From NCBI GenBank assembly GCA_030654645.1, contig JAURXC010000231.1, positions 1 to 13,630 on the forward strand: a DNA stretch of 13,630 nt, read 5' to 3'. This DNA is from Deltaproteobacteria bacterium. Its GTDB lineage: Bacteria; Desulfobacterota; Desulfuromonadia; Geobacterales; Pseudopelobacteraceae. Position 1 is the stretch's first letter, and the number at the start of each line of letters is the position of its first letter. Both the position numbers and the translations under genes were made by a program. Shown one piece after another: positions 7,562 to 13,630 of this stretch. Under the pieces are notes generated by a model that saw nothing but the letters and a program-made list of their open reading frames with translations, ran no database searches and had not been told where the DNA came from.

Positions 7562-8914
7562 TCATGCTTTTAGAGGCAAAGTCCGGATCTGCTCGATCAT
7601 GTATTCCAGCATGCCGTCAGTCATGCCTGGATAGACCCCTATCCAAAAGGTGTCGCACATGATCCGGTCGGTATTGGCCAGATCACCGACTATCCGATAA
7701 CCGTTGCCGCTGGCCCGCATCTCGTCGAAACAGGGGTGTTTGACCAGATTGCCGGCAAAGAGCATGCGGGTCTGAATACCTTTCGCTTCCAGCCGATTTA
7801 CAATCTGATCACGACGAAGCCCCGCACCTTCCCGCACAGTCAACAGAAAACCGAACCAGGACGGATCCGAGTCTGCAGTTGCCTCCGGCAGGATGAAATG
7901 CTCCTCAAGCCCCGCCAACCCGTCGCGCAACAAGCGCCAGTTTCTTTTTCTGGCCTCGGTAAAGCCGGGTACTTTTTCCAGCTGGGCGCAGCCGATGGCT
8001 GCCTGCATATCGGTCACCTTCAGGTTATAGCCGAAGTGGGAATAGACATACTTGTGATCATAACCGTATGGCAACTCGCCAAACTGCTGGGTAAAGCGGT
8101 TGCCGCAGGTATTGTCGCGCCCGGAAGGGCACCAGCAATCGCGCCCCCAGTCACGGAACGACTCTACCAGCCGTTTAAGGGTGGTGTCATTGGTGTAGAC
8201 CGCCCCTCCCTCACCCATGGTCATATGATGGGGCGGATAGAAACTGGAAGTTCCGATATGGCCGATGGTTCCGGTATTATGCCAGATACCGTTAAGGCAA
8301 TAGCGCGAACCCAGTGCATCACAGTTATCTTCAACCAGCCAAAGATCGTGCTTATCACAAAAAGTCCTTACAGCGGCGAGATCAAACGGATTCCCCAGGG
8401 TATGTGCCACCATGATCGCCTTGGTCCTGGCCGACAGAGCCGCCTCCAGTTGCGTCACGTCGATGTTGTAGGTCGGTAACGTCACATCCACAAACACCGG
8501 CACGGCGCCATACTGAATAATCGGAGCAATCGTGGTTGGAAATGCCGCCGCCACGCTTATGACTTCGTCGCCGGGAAGAATGCGGCGTTCACCCAGTTTT
8601 GGAGAGGTCAGGGCCATGAAAGCCAGCAGATTGGCCGAAGAGCCGGAATTGGTCAATGAACAGTGCTCTACTCCGAGAAATTCTGCAAATTCGCTCTCAA
8701 ACCGCTCGGCATATCTGCCGGTTGTCAGCCAGAAATCAAGAGAAGAATCTATCAGGTTTGATATTTCTTTCTCGTCAAACACTCTCCCGGCATAAGGAAT
8801 GCGATCACCAGCAGCAAACGGCTTTTTATGCCCATGTTTGAACTCATGGTACCTGATCGCTGCTTGTATGGCCTGTTCCCTCAGTTCTTTTTCCTGTGTC
8901 TTCGTATCACCCAT
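7562..8914 (-). CDS. rfbH: CDP-4-dehydro-6-deoxyglucose 3-dehydrase (E1), PMP and [2Fe-2S] dependent
   Basis: This 450-residue protein has the fold of DegT/DnrJ/EryC1 aminotransferases but is a dehydrase. It removes the C-3 hydroxyl of CDP-4-keto-6-deoxyglucose via a pyridoxamine phosphate adduct. Two features separate it from aminotransferases. First, the PLP lysine is replaced by histidine (H229) in SFYPPHHMTMGEGG, as in the Yersinia enzyme (H220). Second, it carries cysteines for an iron-sulfur cluster: C198, then C260-x-C262-x7-C270. The Yersinia spacing is C-x57-C-x-C-x7-C, and here the first gap is x61, explained by a four-residue insertion near CLNGIWH. EDNCDALGSRY is also characteristic. 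A separate ferredoxin-NAD(P)H reductase must supply electrons, and none is present in the window. AGAGG lies 6 nt upstream of the start. The gap after rfbG is 41 nt. Confidence 0.95.
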   Translation of the reverse strand: MGDTKTQEKELREQAIQAAIRYHEFKHGHKKPFAAGDRIPYAGRVFDEKEISNLIDSSLDFWLTTGRYAERFESEFAEFLGVEHCSLTNSGSSANLLAFMALTSPKLGERRILPGDEVISVAAAFPTTIAPIIQYGAVPVFVDVTLPTYNIDVTQLEAALSARTKAIMVAHTLGNPFDLAAVRTFCDKHDLWLVEDNCDALGSRYCLNGIWHNTGTIGHIGTSSFYPPHHMTMGEGGAVYTNDTTLKRLVESFRDWGRDCWCPSGRDNTCGNRFTQQFGELPYGYDHKYVYSHFGYNLKVTDMQAAIGCAQLEKVPGFTEARKRNWRLLRDGLAGLEEHFILPEATADSDPSWFGFLLTVREGAGLRRDQIVNRLEAKGIQTRMLFAGNLVKHPCFDEMRASGNGYRIVGDLANTDRIMCDTFWIGVYPGMTDGMLEYMIEQIRTLPLKA

Positions 8915-8955
8915 GCAATGCCTCTTATGAGTTGCTTAGATTTTGTGTGATCGGC

Positions 8956-10026
8956 TCAAACCGCCTGATAATCATTGATTTGCTGAATGCATTCATTCCT
9001 GAGATCGGCCAGTCGGCGATAGGCATGGTTCCAGGAGATAATGCTGTCCAACGAATGTTCCAATGACCAGCGCGGATGCCATCCCAGCTCCGCTCTGGCT
9101 TTTGAACAGTCCAGCTTCAGATAGCGGGCCTCATGCGGATGGTCGCCGTTGTCGATCTCGTAACGCGCTCCATTACCCCATTGTTGGCACAACCGCTTAA
9201 CAATCCATTCCACCGGCCTAGCATCTTCATCAGATGGTCCAAAGTTCCACCCCCCGGCAAAATCGACGCCAGATTCAAACAGTTTCCGCGCCAGCAGCAG
9301 ATATCCGGAAAGCGGTTCCAGCACATGCTGCCAAGGGCGAATGGCGGAGGGGTTACGGATGAAGACTGGTTCGCCGGCCAGGATAGCGCGTATTATGTCC
9401 GGAATCAGCCGGTCTGAAGCCCAATCTCCGCCGCCGATAACGTTGCCGGCGCGCGCCGAAGCCACCGCCACACCATGGTTAGCATAATCGGCGGGGTTAA
9501 AATAGGAGGAACAATAAGCAGCGGTAACCAACTCCGAGCACCCCTTGCTGCTGGAGTAGGGATCATGCCCTCCCATCGGCTCGTTCTCGCGGTAGCCCCA
9601 GACCCATTCACGGTTTTCATAGCATTTATCGGTGGTAACATTGACCACCGCTTTTACACTCGGACAGGAACGTACCGCTTCCAGCAAATGTACCGTACCC
9701 ATCACGTTGATGGCATATGTTTCAACCGGAATCTTGTAAGAGTCGCGAACCAGGGGCTGGGCCGCCATGTGGATGACAATGTCCGGCGATGCTTTAAACA
9801 TTTCCGTCTTCAATCGTTCCATGTCACGCACATCGGCAATAACCGATGTCACCAGATCGCCCACCCCGGCCAGTTCGTATAAACTGGGATCCGTCGGAGG
9901 ATCCAACGCATAGCCGGTAACATCGGCTCCCAGCAGGTGAAGCCATATTGAGAGCCACGACCCTTTAAAGCCTGTGTGACCGGTCAGGAAGACCCGCTTA
10001 CCTTTCCAGAAAGCTACACCATCCAT
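8956..10026 (-). CDS. rfbG: CDP-glucose 4,6-dehydratase
   Basis: This 356-residue extended SDR converts CDP-glucose to CDP-4-keto-6-deoxyglucose with bound NAD, the second step of the CDP-dideoxyhexose pathway. The start FWKGKRVFLTGHTGFKGSWL is the family signature, with the NAD motif TGHTGFKG (15-22). VTTDKCYENREWVWGYREN (130-148) carries the catalytic T/D/K dehydratase residues, and Y157/K161 (YSSSK) complete the site. ARAGNVIGGGDW and IRPWQHVLEPL are also typical. Length matches characterised RfbG/DdhB proteins. It sits between rfbF (42 nt upstream) and rfbH (41 nt downstream) in the canonical F-G-H order known from Salmonella and Yersinia. AGAGGG lies about 10 nt before the ATG. UDP- and GDP-hexose dehydratases are ruled out by the FKGSWL motif and the pathway context. 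Confidence 0.96.
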   Translation of the reverse strand: MDGVAFWKGKRVFLTGHTGFKGSWLSIWLHLLGADVTGYALDPPTDPSLYELAGVGDLVTSVIADVRDMERLKTEMFKASPDIVIHMAAQPLVRDSYKIPVETYAINVMGTVHLLEAVRSCPSVKAVVNVTTDKCYENREWVWGYRENEPMGGHDPYSSSKGCSELVTAAYCSSYFNPADYANHGVAVASARAGNVIGGGDWASDRLIPDIIRAILAGEPVFIRNPSAIRPWQHVLEPLSGYLLLARKLFESGVDFAGGWNFGPSDEDARPVEWIVKRLCQQWGNGARYEIDNGDHPHEARYLKLDCSKARAELGWHPRWSLEHSLDSIISWNHAYRRLADLRNECIQQINDYQAV

Positions 10027-10068
10027 ATTCCAGACACCCTCTTTCCTGATTGTACTAAATCCATGAAC

Positions 10069-10839
10069 TTACCACTTTTTCCAGGGGGCACGACCGCTGG
10101 CCCAGAGTTCTTCCAGATACGTCTTGTCACGCAATGTATCCATCGGCTGCCAGAACCCGCCATGCTTGTAAGCAACCAGCTGATTGTCCTTGGCCATGCT
10201 TTCCAGTGGTTCCTTTTCAAAAACGGTTGCATCACCGCCAATCCGCTCCAACACCTCCGGTTCCAGCACAAAAAAACCGCCATTGATCAATGACCCGTCT
10301 CCCTGCGGCTTTTCCTGGAAGCCCCTCACGAGATTATTATCCGACAAGTCAAGTATTCCGAATCTGCCTGGTGGCTGAACTGACGTGACCGTGGCCTGAC
10401 GGCCGTTTTTATGATGAAAATCCACCAGTTCCTGAATATTTACATCCGATACGCCGTCACCATACGTCAGCATGAATGTTCCGTCGAGATAGGGTGCAAC
10501 ACGCTTTACTCGTCCACCGGTCATGGTCTCGGCACCGGTATCGACCAGAGTTACACGCCACGGTTCCGCAGTGTGGCTATGAACGGTTCGCTGGTTACCG
10601 TCACTAAAATCGAAGGTAATATCCGATTCGTGCAGAAAATAGTGGGCAAAATACTCCTTGATGCAATAGCCTTTATAGCCGAGGCAGATTACGAAATCAT
10701 TAAAACCATAATGAGAATATTGCTTCATGATATGCCATAGAATCGGCCTCCCACCAATTTCAATCATCGGCTTTGGCTTGAGATGTGACTCCTCGCTGAT
10801 GCGTGTGCCGAATCCTCCCGCAAGAATGACTACCTTCAT
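10069..10839 (-). CDS. rfbF: Glucose-1-phosphate cytidylyltransferase
   Basis: This enzyme joins CTP and glucose-1-phosphate to give CDP-glucose and pyrophosphate, the first committed step of the pathway. The 256-residue protein begins MKVVILAGGFGTRISEESHLKPKPM. The glycine-rich nucleotide-binding loop is AGGFGTR and the KPKPM motif supplies the conserved lysine. EIGGRPILWHIMKQYSHYG, YGDGVSDVNI and the ending ELWASGRAPWKKW are typical of RfbF/DdhA. The start at 10839 is preferred to an in-frame ATG at 10863: GGAG lies 7 nt upstream (10847-10850) and the Rossmann-like strand then begins at residue 1. The gene starts 26 nt after the regulator stop, so the two are probably co-transcribed. Confidence 0.95.
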   Translation of the reverse strand: MKVVILAGGFGTRISEESHLKPKPMIEIGGRPILWHIMKQYSHYGFNDFVICLGYKGYCIKEYFAHYFLHESDITFDFSDGNQRTVHSHTAEPWRVTLVDTGAETMTGGRVKRVAPYLDGTFMLTYGDGVSDVNIQELVDFHHKNGRQATVTSVQPPGRFGILDLSDNNLVRGFQEKPQGDGSLINGGFFVLEPEVLERIGGDATVFEKEPLESMAKDNQLVAYKHGGFWQPMDTLRDKTYLEELWASGRAPWKKW

Positions 10840-10846
10840 AGTTTCA

Positions 10847-10850
10847 CTCC
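10847..10850 (-). promoter_or_regulatory. Ribosome binding site deciding the rfbF start
   Basis: The minus strand reads GGAG, seven bases, then ATG at 10839. The alternative in-frame ATG at 10863 lies only two bases past the preceding stop codon and would add eight unconserved residues. Confidence 0.65.
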
Positions 10851-10865
10851 GTTCTGTTTGCATAA

Positions 10866-11513
10866 TTACTTATGCGTTTCATGTTCATTAAATGCCGGTA
10901 GCCGCTGCCCCGTAGCGCCAGCTACAAAAATCCTGCCGGTTGTCACTCCCAGACCCAAAAGTGCCGACGTCAGCTCTTCCCGTCGTTTCAGGGAAGAAAT
11001 GACCACTGGAACACCTGTCTTTCCCAATCCATCCTCTAATGTCACAACAGGTAATCCGAAAAACGGATTACCCTTCTGTCCGTCATCCATGACAGCAACC
11101 AGCTCAAGCCCGGTCTCCCGCAACGATAAATAAGCCACTTCCGCCACTTCATCCACTCCACAAAAAGCAACTTCACTAACACCCGATTCCTCAAGACTAC
11201 GAAACAGATTAAGATAATCCTGCCGAGCCACGGTATAGAGACTGGTGAAGTAGCTCAGGTGCTGGTAGGCAAGCCGGCTTTTCTCGGCCATACCTTGCGG
11301 GGTAAGCAGATATGCGTACCGGTTGCTTGGAAAGTTTTTGACCCGTACAAATCCCTTGGATACAAGGTTTTTAAGATATGAATTGACCAGTCCGACTGCT
11401 ATGCCGAGTCGGCGAGAAAGTTCACGTTGAGAGAGAGGTTCTTCTCCGCTTATCTCGGAGAGTAGTTGAAGGGAGCGTGATGAATCAAGCGGTTTTCTGG
11501 CTAGATCGTTCAT
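10866..11513 (-). CDS. Winged-helix regulator with C-terminal Rossmann-like domain, first gene of the sugar operon
   Basis: This 215-residue protein has two parts. Residues about 12-75 form a winged helix-turn-helix of MarR/EPS-associated style: LSQRELSRRLGIAVGLVNSYLKNL covers the HTH, and SNRYAYLLTPQG is the wing. After a helical linker, residues about 112-205 look Rossmann-like. A strand ends in FCGVDEVAEVAY (118-128), a second ends in VAVMDD (139-144), and FFGLPVV and a final strand GRIFVAGATG follow. This half recalls the nucleotide-sugar or CoA-binding modules found in PglD-type enzymes and Rex-like proteins, so it may bind a metabolite; this is an inference. The gene leads the operon, and its start codon lies inside one of two matching operator-like repeats, which suggests autoregulation. 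No Shine-Dalgarno precedes the ATG, and no other early ATG exists. DNA-binding function is well supported; the ligand is unknown. Confidence 0.85.
   Translation of the reverse strand: MNDLARKPLDSSRSLQLLSEISGEEPLSQRELSRRLGIAVGLVNSYLKNLVSKGFVRVKNFPSNRYAYLLTPQGMAEKSRLAYQHLSYFTSLYTVARQDYLNLFRSLEESGVSEVAFCGVDEVAEVAYLSLRETGLELVAVMDDGQKGNPFFGLPVVTLEDGLGKTGVPVVISSLKRREELTSALLGLGVTTGRIFVAGATGQRLPAFNEHETHK
11050..11072. repeat. Perfect 9-bp inverted repeat with 5-nt loop inside the regulator gene
   Basis: GGTAATCCG-AAAAA-CGGATTACC on the plus strand. In the regulator mRNA this gives a 9-bp stem with a UUUUU loop, within the codons for GNPFFGLP. It may be chance codon choice. Confidence 0.5.
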
Positions 11514-11525
11514 ATTTTGAACAAT
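11505..11525. promoter_or_regulatory. Operator-like inverted repeat 1 over the regulator start codon
   Basis: The core GTTCA-TATTT-TGAAC occupies 11508-11522, with partly symmetric AT flanks. On the plus strand the site reads CGTTCA-N5-TGAACAAT. It covers the ATG (11511-11513) and the predicted transcription start of the regulator gene. Binding by the adjacent winged-helix protein is inferred. Confidence 0.65.
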
Positions 11526-11531
11526 AGTATA
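11526..11531 (-). promoter_or_regulatory. Predicted -10 box of the regulator/sugar operon
   Basis: The minus strand reads TATACT (5 of 6 matches to TATAAT), directly between the two operator-like repeats. At 17-bp spacing the -35 position (11549-11554) reads CTGCTT, a poor match. The promoter may therefore need an activator, or may be wrongly placed. The implied start near 11519 leaves only about 5 nt before the ATG. Confidence 0.45.
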
Positions 11532-11556
11532 AATGAAAACCAGAATGCAAGCAGAT

Positions 11557-11573
11557 TGTTCATTTTGTGAACG
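11557..11573. promoter_or_regulatory. Operator-like inverted repeat 2, upstream of the presumed -35
   Basis: The core GTTCA-TTTTG-TGAAC occupies 11558-11572. On the minus strand it reads CGTTCA-N5-TGAACAAT (11573 to 11555), identical at all 14 defined positions to repeat 1 read on the plus strand. The two cores start exactly 50 bp apart, so the sites face each other across the promoter. Confidence 0.65.
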
Positions 11574-11606
11574 GACTGGCTCCGGATAACCAGCTTGCTA
11601 ATAATC

Positions 11607-11622
11607 CTTGATATAATTCAAG
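11607..11622 (+). promoter_or_regulatory. Possible extended -10 promoter inside an inverted repeat
   Basis: CTTGA-TATAAT-TCAAG: 5-bp arms around a consensus -10 box, with TGA in front giving the extended -10 form TGnTATAAT at 11609-11617. No good -35 is seen. It could be a second, weaker promoter for the plus-strand pilus/secretion genes. Confidence 0.3.
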
Positions 11623-11681
11623 CGCATACATTAAACGCCCAATTGACCTCCGGCATCAAAACCAAAAGCAGCTCAATATTC

Positions 11682-11710
11682 TTGACAATTCCGGGGCAAA
11701 CAGCTAATAC
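11682..11710 (+). promoter_or_regulatory. Strong sigma70-type promoter for the pilus/secretion genes
   Basis: The consensus -35 TTGACA (11682-11687), an exact 17-bp spacer and TAATAC (11705-11710, 4 of 6 matches) face the ATPase gene. Transcription should begin near 11717, leaving a leader of about 60 nt before the ATG at 11778. Confidence 0.65.
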
Positions 11711-11777
11711 ATCGATTTAAAATCAACATGTTACATTAAACTCTCTCCATAATCGCGGATCTACGGAACAAGGACAC

Positions 11778-13244
11778 ATGCCCCCAAAAAAACGCATCGG
11801 CGACATGATGATCGAACAGGGGCTGATTACCCAGGAACAGCTGGAAATCGGTATCCAGGAACAGAGGAAAAGCGGTGAACTGCTAGGTTCGGTGCTGTTC
11901 AGCCTAGGCTTTATCAGTCAGAAGGATCTTTTCAAGCTGCTGACAATATCGAGCGCAAATCAGGAAGAATCCGAACAGGACAAATACAACGCCGATATTC
12001 CGCAGGAAATCGAAAACCTGGTCAAACAGAGCAGTTCCCTGTTTCAGCGGGAAGGCTCCATTGGCAAGAAAGAGCTCGATTCCGCCTATTCTCCATTGGT
12101 CAACCTGGTTGAAAAGATCATCATTGACGGTATCCAGCGCAGCGCCACCGATATCCATATCAATCCGGACGCCAAAGGTGTCCGCATCCGCTACCGCGTG
12201 GACGGAGTGCTGCAGCACAGCATGTTTCTCCCCAATGAACTGCTCAACCCGATCGTGTCCCGTTTCAAGGTGATGGGACAGATGAACATCGCCGAATCAC
12301 GCATACCCCAGGACGGCGGCGCCGAATTTGCCTACAAGAACCGCAAGCTGGACCTGCGCATCTCAACCTTTCCGATTATCGGAGGAGAGAATGTCGTTAT
12401 CAGGGTGCTGGACAAGAGCAAGTTGCGCATAGGCCTCGAGAACCTGGGCTTTTTCGACGAGGACATCGAAAAGCTGAATGCATCGATCCAGCTCCCCTTC
12501 GGCATGATCCTGGTAACAGGCCCGACCGGTTCCGGCAAGACCACCACGCTCTACTCCTGCCTCTCGATCATCAACACCGTCAGCCGCAACATCTTCACGC
12601 TGGAAGACCCGGTCGAATATCAGCTGCCGATGGCGCGCCAGTCACAGATCAACGTCAAGGCCGGACTGACCTTTGCCACCGGACTGCGTTCGATCCTGCG
12701 ACAGGACCCGGACGTGATCCTGGTTGGCGAGATGCGCGACGCCGAGACCGCCGAACTGGCCATCCGCGCCTCCCTGACCGGGCACCTGGTATTCAGCACC
12801 ATCCACACCAATGACGCCATCTCCAGCATCGCCCGAATCATGGACATCGGCATCGACCCTTTCCTGATCTCGACCACGATCGACTCGATCGTGGCCCAAC
12901 GCCTGGTCCGCTCACTCTGCGAGGAGTGCAAGGAGCCGGTACCGCCGTTCAGCCCCCAATACGCCAAACTCGGCATAGATCCTGCCGTTTCCAGGCTTTA
13001 CAGGGCCAAAGGGTGCCCGGCCTGCGACGGCTCCGGCTTCAAAGGACGCTCGGTCATCTACGAGATACTGAAAATCTCTCCGAGGATCCGCGAACTGATC
13101 AACATCAAGGCCAGCCTTGAGGACGTCCGCAGGCAGGCCATCAGTGAAGGATTCCGTGAAATGCACGAAATCGCACTGGAGAAGGTGCGGATGGGGATCA
13201 CCACTCTCGACGAGGTCAGCCACGCCACCAGGATGAGCTTCTGA
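11778..13244 (+). CDS. GspE/PilB/MshE-type assembly ATPase
   Basis: This 488-residue ATPase powers assembly of a type IV pilus or type II secretion pseudopilus from the cytoplasmic face of the inner membrane. Residues 6-55 form an MshEN-type domain. The core shows Walker A GPTGSGKT (248-255), an Asp box EDPVE (276-280), Walker B ILVGE (314-318), and His-box residues in GHLVFSTIHTND (H336, H343). Two CxxC pairs (C381/C384, C413/C416) form the zinc site found in GspE and PilB extension ATPases. PilT retraction ATPases lack this zinc site and the N-terminal domain. The protein is shorter than typical PilB (about 570) and near the length of GspE, so pilus versus secretion cannot be settled. AAGGA (11770-11774) lies only 3 nt before the ATG. 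The next gene starts on the last base of the stop codon, indicating coupling. Confidence 0.93.
   Translation: MPPKKRIGDMMIEQGLITQEQLEIGIQEQRKSGELLGSVLFSLGFISQKDLFKLLTISSANQEESEQDKYNADIPQEIENLVKQSSSLFQREGSIGKKELDSAYSPLVNLVEKIIIDGIQRSATDIHINPDAKGVRIRYRVDGVLQHSMFLPNELLNPIVSRFKVMGQMNIAESRIPQDGGAEFAYKNRKLDLRISTFPIIGGENVVIRVLDKSKLRIGLENLGFFDEDIEKLNASIQLPFGMILVTGPTGSGKTTTLYSCLSIINTVSRNIFTLEDPVEYQLPMARQSQINVKAGLTFATGLRSILRQDPDVILVGEMRDAETAELAIRASLTGHLVFSTIHTNDAISSIARIMDIGIDPFLISTTIDSIVAQRLVRSLCEECKEPVPPFSPQYAKLGIDPAVSRLYRAKGCPACDGSGFKGRSVIYEILKISPRIRELINIKASLEDVRRQAISEGFREMHEIALEKVRMGITTLDEVSHATRMSF
12874..12894. repeat. Perfect 10-bp inverted repeat within the assembly ATPase gene
   Basis: CCACGATCGA, one base, then TCGATCGTGG, within codons for the conserved segment TTIDSIVA. 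It is probably a by-product of codon choice in a conserved protein stretch. Confidence 0.5.
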
Positions 13245-13630
13245 TGGGTTCCTTCAACTATCGCGCCCTGGATGCCGAGTCAAAACAGCGGGAGGGCACG
13301 CTGACCGCCCGCGACAGCGCCCACCTGGAACAGCTGCTGGCCCAGCAGGGCCTGACGCTGATCGAAGCTGAAGGAGGCGGGTTCAGCGGATTTGGTGATT
13401 TTGGCAAGATGTTTCAACCCAGCCTGAACGACAAGGAGCTGCTGGACTTCACCTACCTGATCAAGCTGGTCGTTTCTTCCGGAATCCCGATCCTCCAGGG
13501 AATCGATACGTTGATGAAGAGCAATTCCAATCGCAGAATCGGCCATGCGGCGCAACTGGTGCGCCAGGGGATCGATTCCGGACTGGCCATGTCGGATGTG
13601 ATGCAGTCCGCCCCCAGACTGTTTCCACCG
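13244..13630 (+). CDS. PilC/GspF-type inner-membrane platform protein, C-terminus beyond window
   Basis: The frame is open for 129 codons from the ATG at 13244 to the window edge. The start FNYRALDAESKQREGTLTARD is the usual N-terminus of the T2SS F / PilC family. It is followed by the first cytoplasmic helical domain: LLDFTYLIKLVVSSGIPILQGIDTL, then a helix with GLAMSDVMQSAPRLFPP, the segment just before the first membrane helix in this family. These proteins form the membrane platform that works with the adjacent ATPase to insert or extract pilin subunits. The ATG shares one base with the ATPase stop (TGATG), which suggests translational coupling, and AGGA precedes it within the end of that gene. 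Whether the system is a type IV pilus, MSHA-like pilus or type II secretion depends on genes outside the window. Confidence 0.92.
   Translation, partial: MGSFNYRALDAESKQREGTLTARDSAHLEQLLAQQGLTLIEAEGGGFSGFGDFGKMFQPSLNDKELLDFTYLIKLVVSSGIPILQGIDTLMKSNSNRRIGHAAQLVRQGIDSGLAMSDVMQSAPRLFPP

Noticed and set aside
7736..8479. A 247-codon plus-strand open frame
   Set aside because: It is antisense to rfbH and has no independent support.
1..13630. CRISPR arrays, tRNA or rRNA genes, insertion sequences
   Set aside because: No regularly spaced direct repeats, RNA gene signatures, transposase motifs or terminal inverted repeats were recognised.

Overview
The window looks like chromosomal DNA of a Gram-negative bacterium. 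It joins a surface-polysaccharide (O-antigen type) operon on the minus strand to the first genes of a type IV pilus / type II secretion-like assembly locus on the plus strand. Gene style, the winged-helix regulator heading the sugar operon and the neighbouring pilus genes suggest a Geobacter/Pelobacter-like Desulfobacterota. This assignment is an inference, and a gammaproteobacterium is not excluded.

Minus strand, in transcription order (right to left): a two-domain regulator (10866-11513); rfbF (10069-10839), rfbG (8956-10026) and rfbH (7562-8914); a paratose/abequose-synthase-like SDR (6621-7511); CDP-paratose 2-epimerase rfbE (5602-6624); another SDR (4615-5538); an acetolactate-synthase-like TPP enzyme (2761-4542); a PglK-type ABC flippase (805-2613); and a family 2 glycosyltransferase that runs off the left edge (1-794). 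Spacings are short or overlapping, apart from 72 nt before the TPP gene and 147 nt before the ABC gene, so one transcript is plausible.

Taken together, RfbF makes CDP-glucose, RfbG makes CDP-4-keto-6-deoxyglucose, and RfbH begins C-3 deoxygenation. The resulting CDP-3,6-dideoxy-4-ketohexose can be reduced to CDP-paratose and epimerised to CDP-tyvelose. The TPP enzyme and the remaining SDR resemble the YerE/YerF logic of yersiniose synthesis, in which a two-carbon unit from pyruvate is added at C-4 of the same intermediate and then reduced. The operon may therefore feed two CDP-dideoxysugars, one of them branched. The RfbH reductase partner (RfbI/DdhD) is absent from its usual place. The ABC protein probably flips the lipid-linked glycan.

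The 264-nt divergent region (11514-11777), with the start of the regulator gene, holds the most striking non-coding signal. Two copies of CGTTCA-N5-TGAACAAT face each other with cores exactly 50 bp apart. One covers the regulator start codon and the other lies just upstream of its presumed -35 region. A strong sigma70-type promoter (TTGACA-17-TAATAC) faces the plus-strand genes.

Plus strand: a GspE/PilB-type ATPase with an N-terminal double motif matching the c-di-GMP-binding MshEN domain (11778-13244), then a PilC/GspF-type inner-membrane protein that runs off the right edge (13244-13630).
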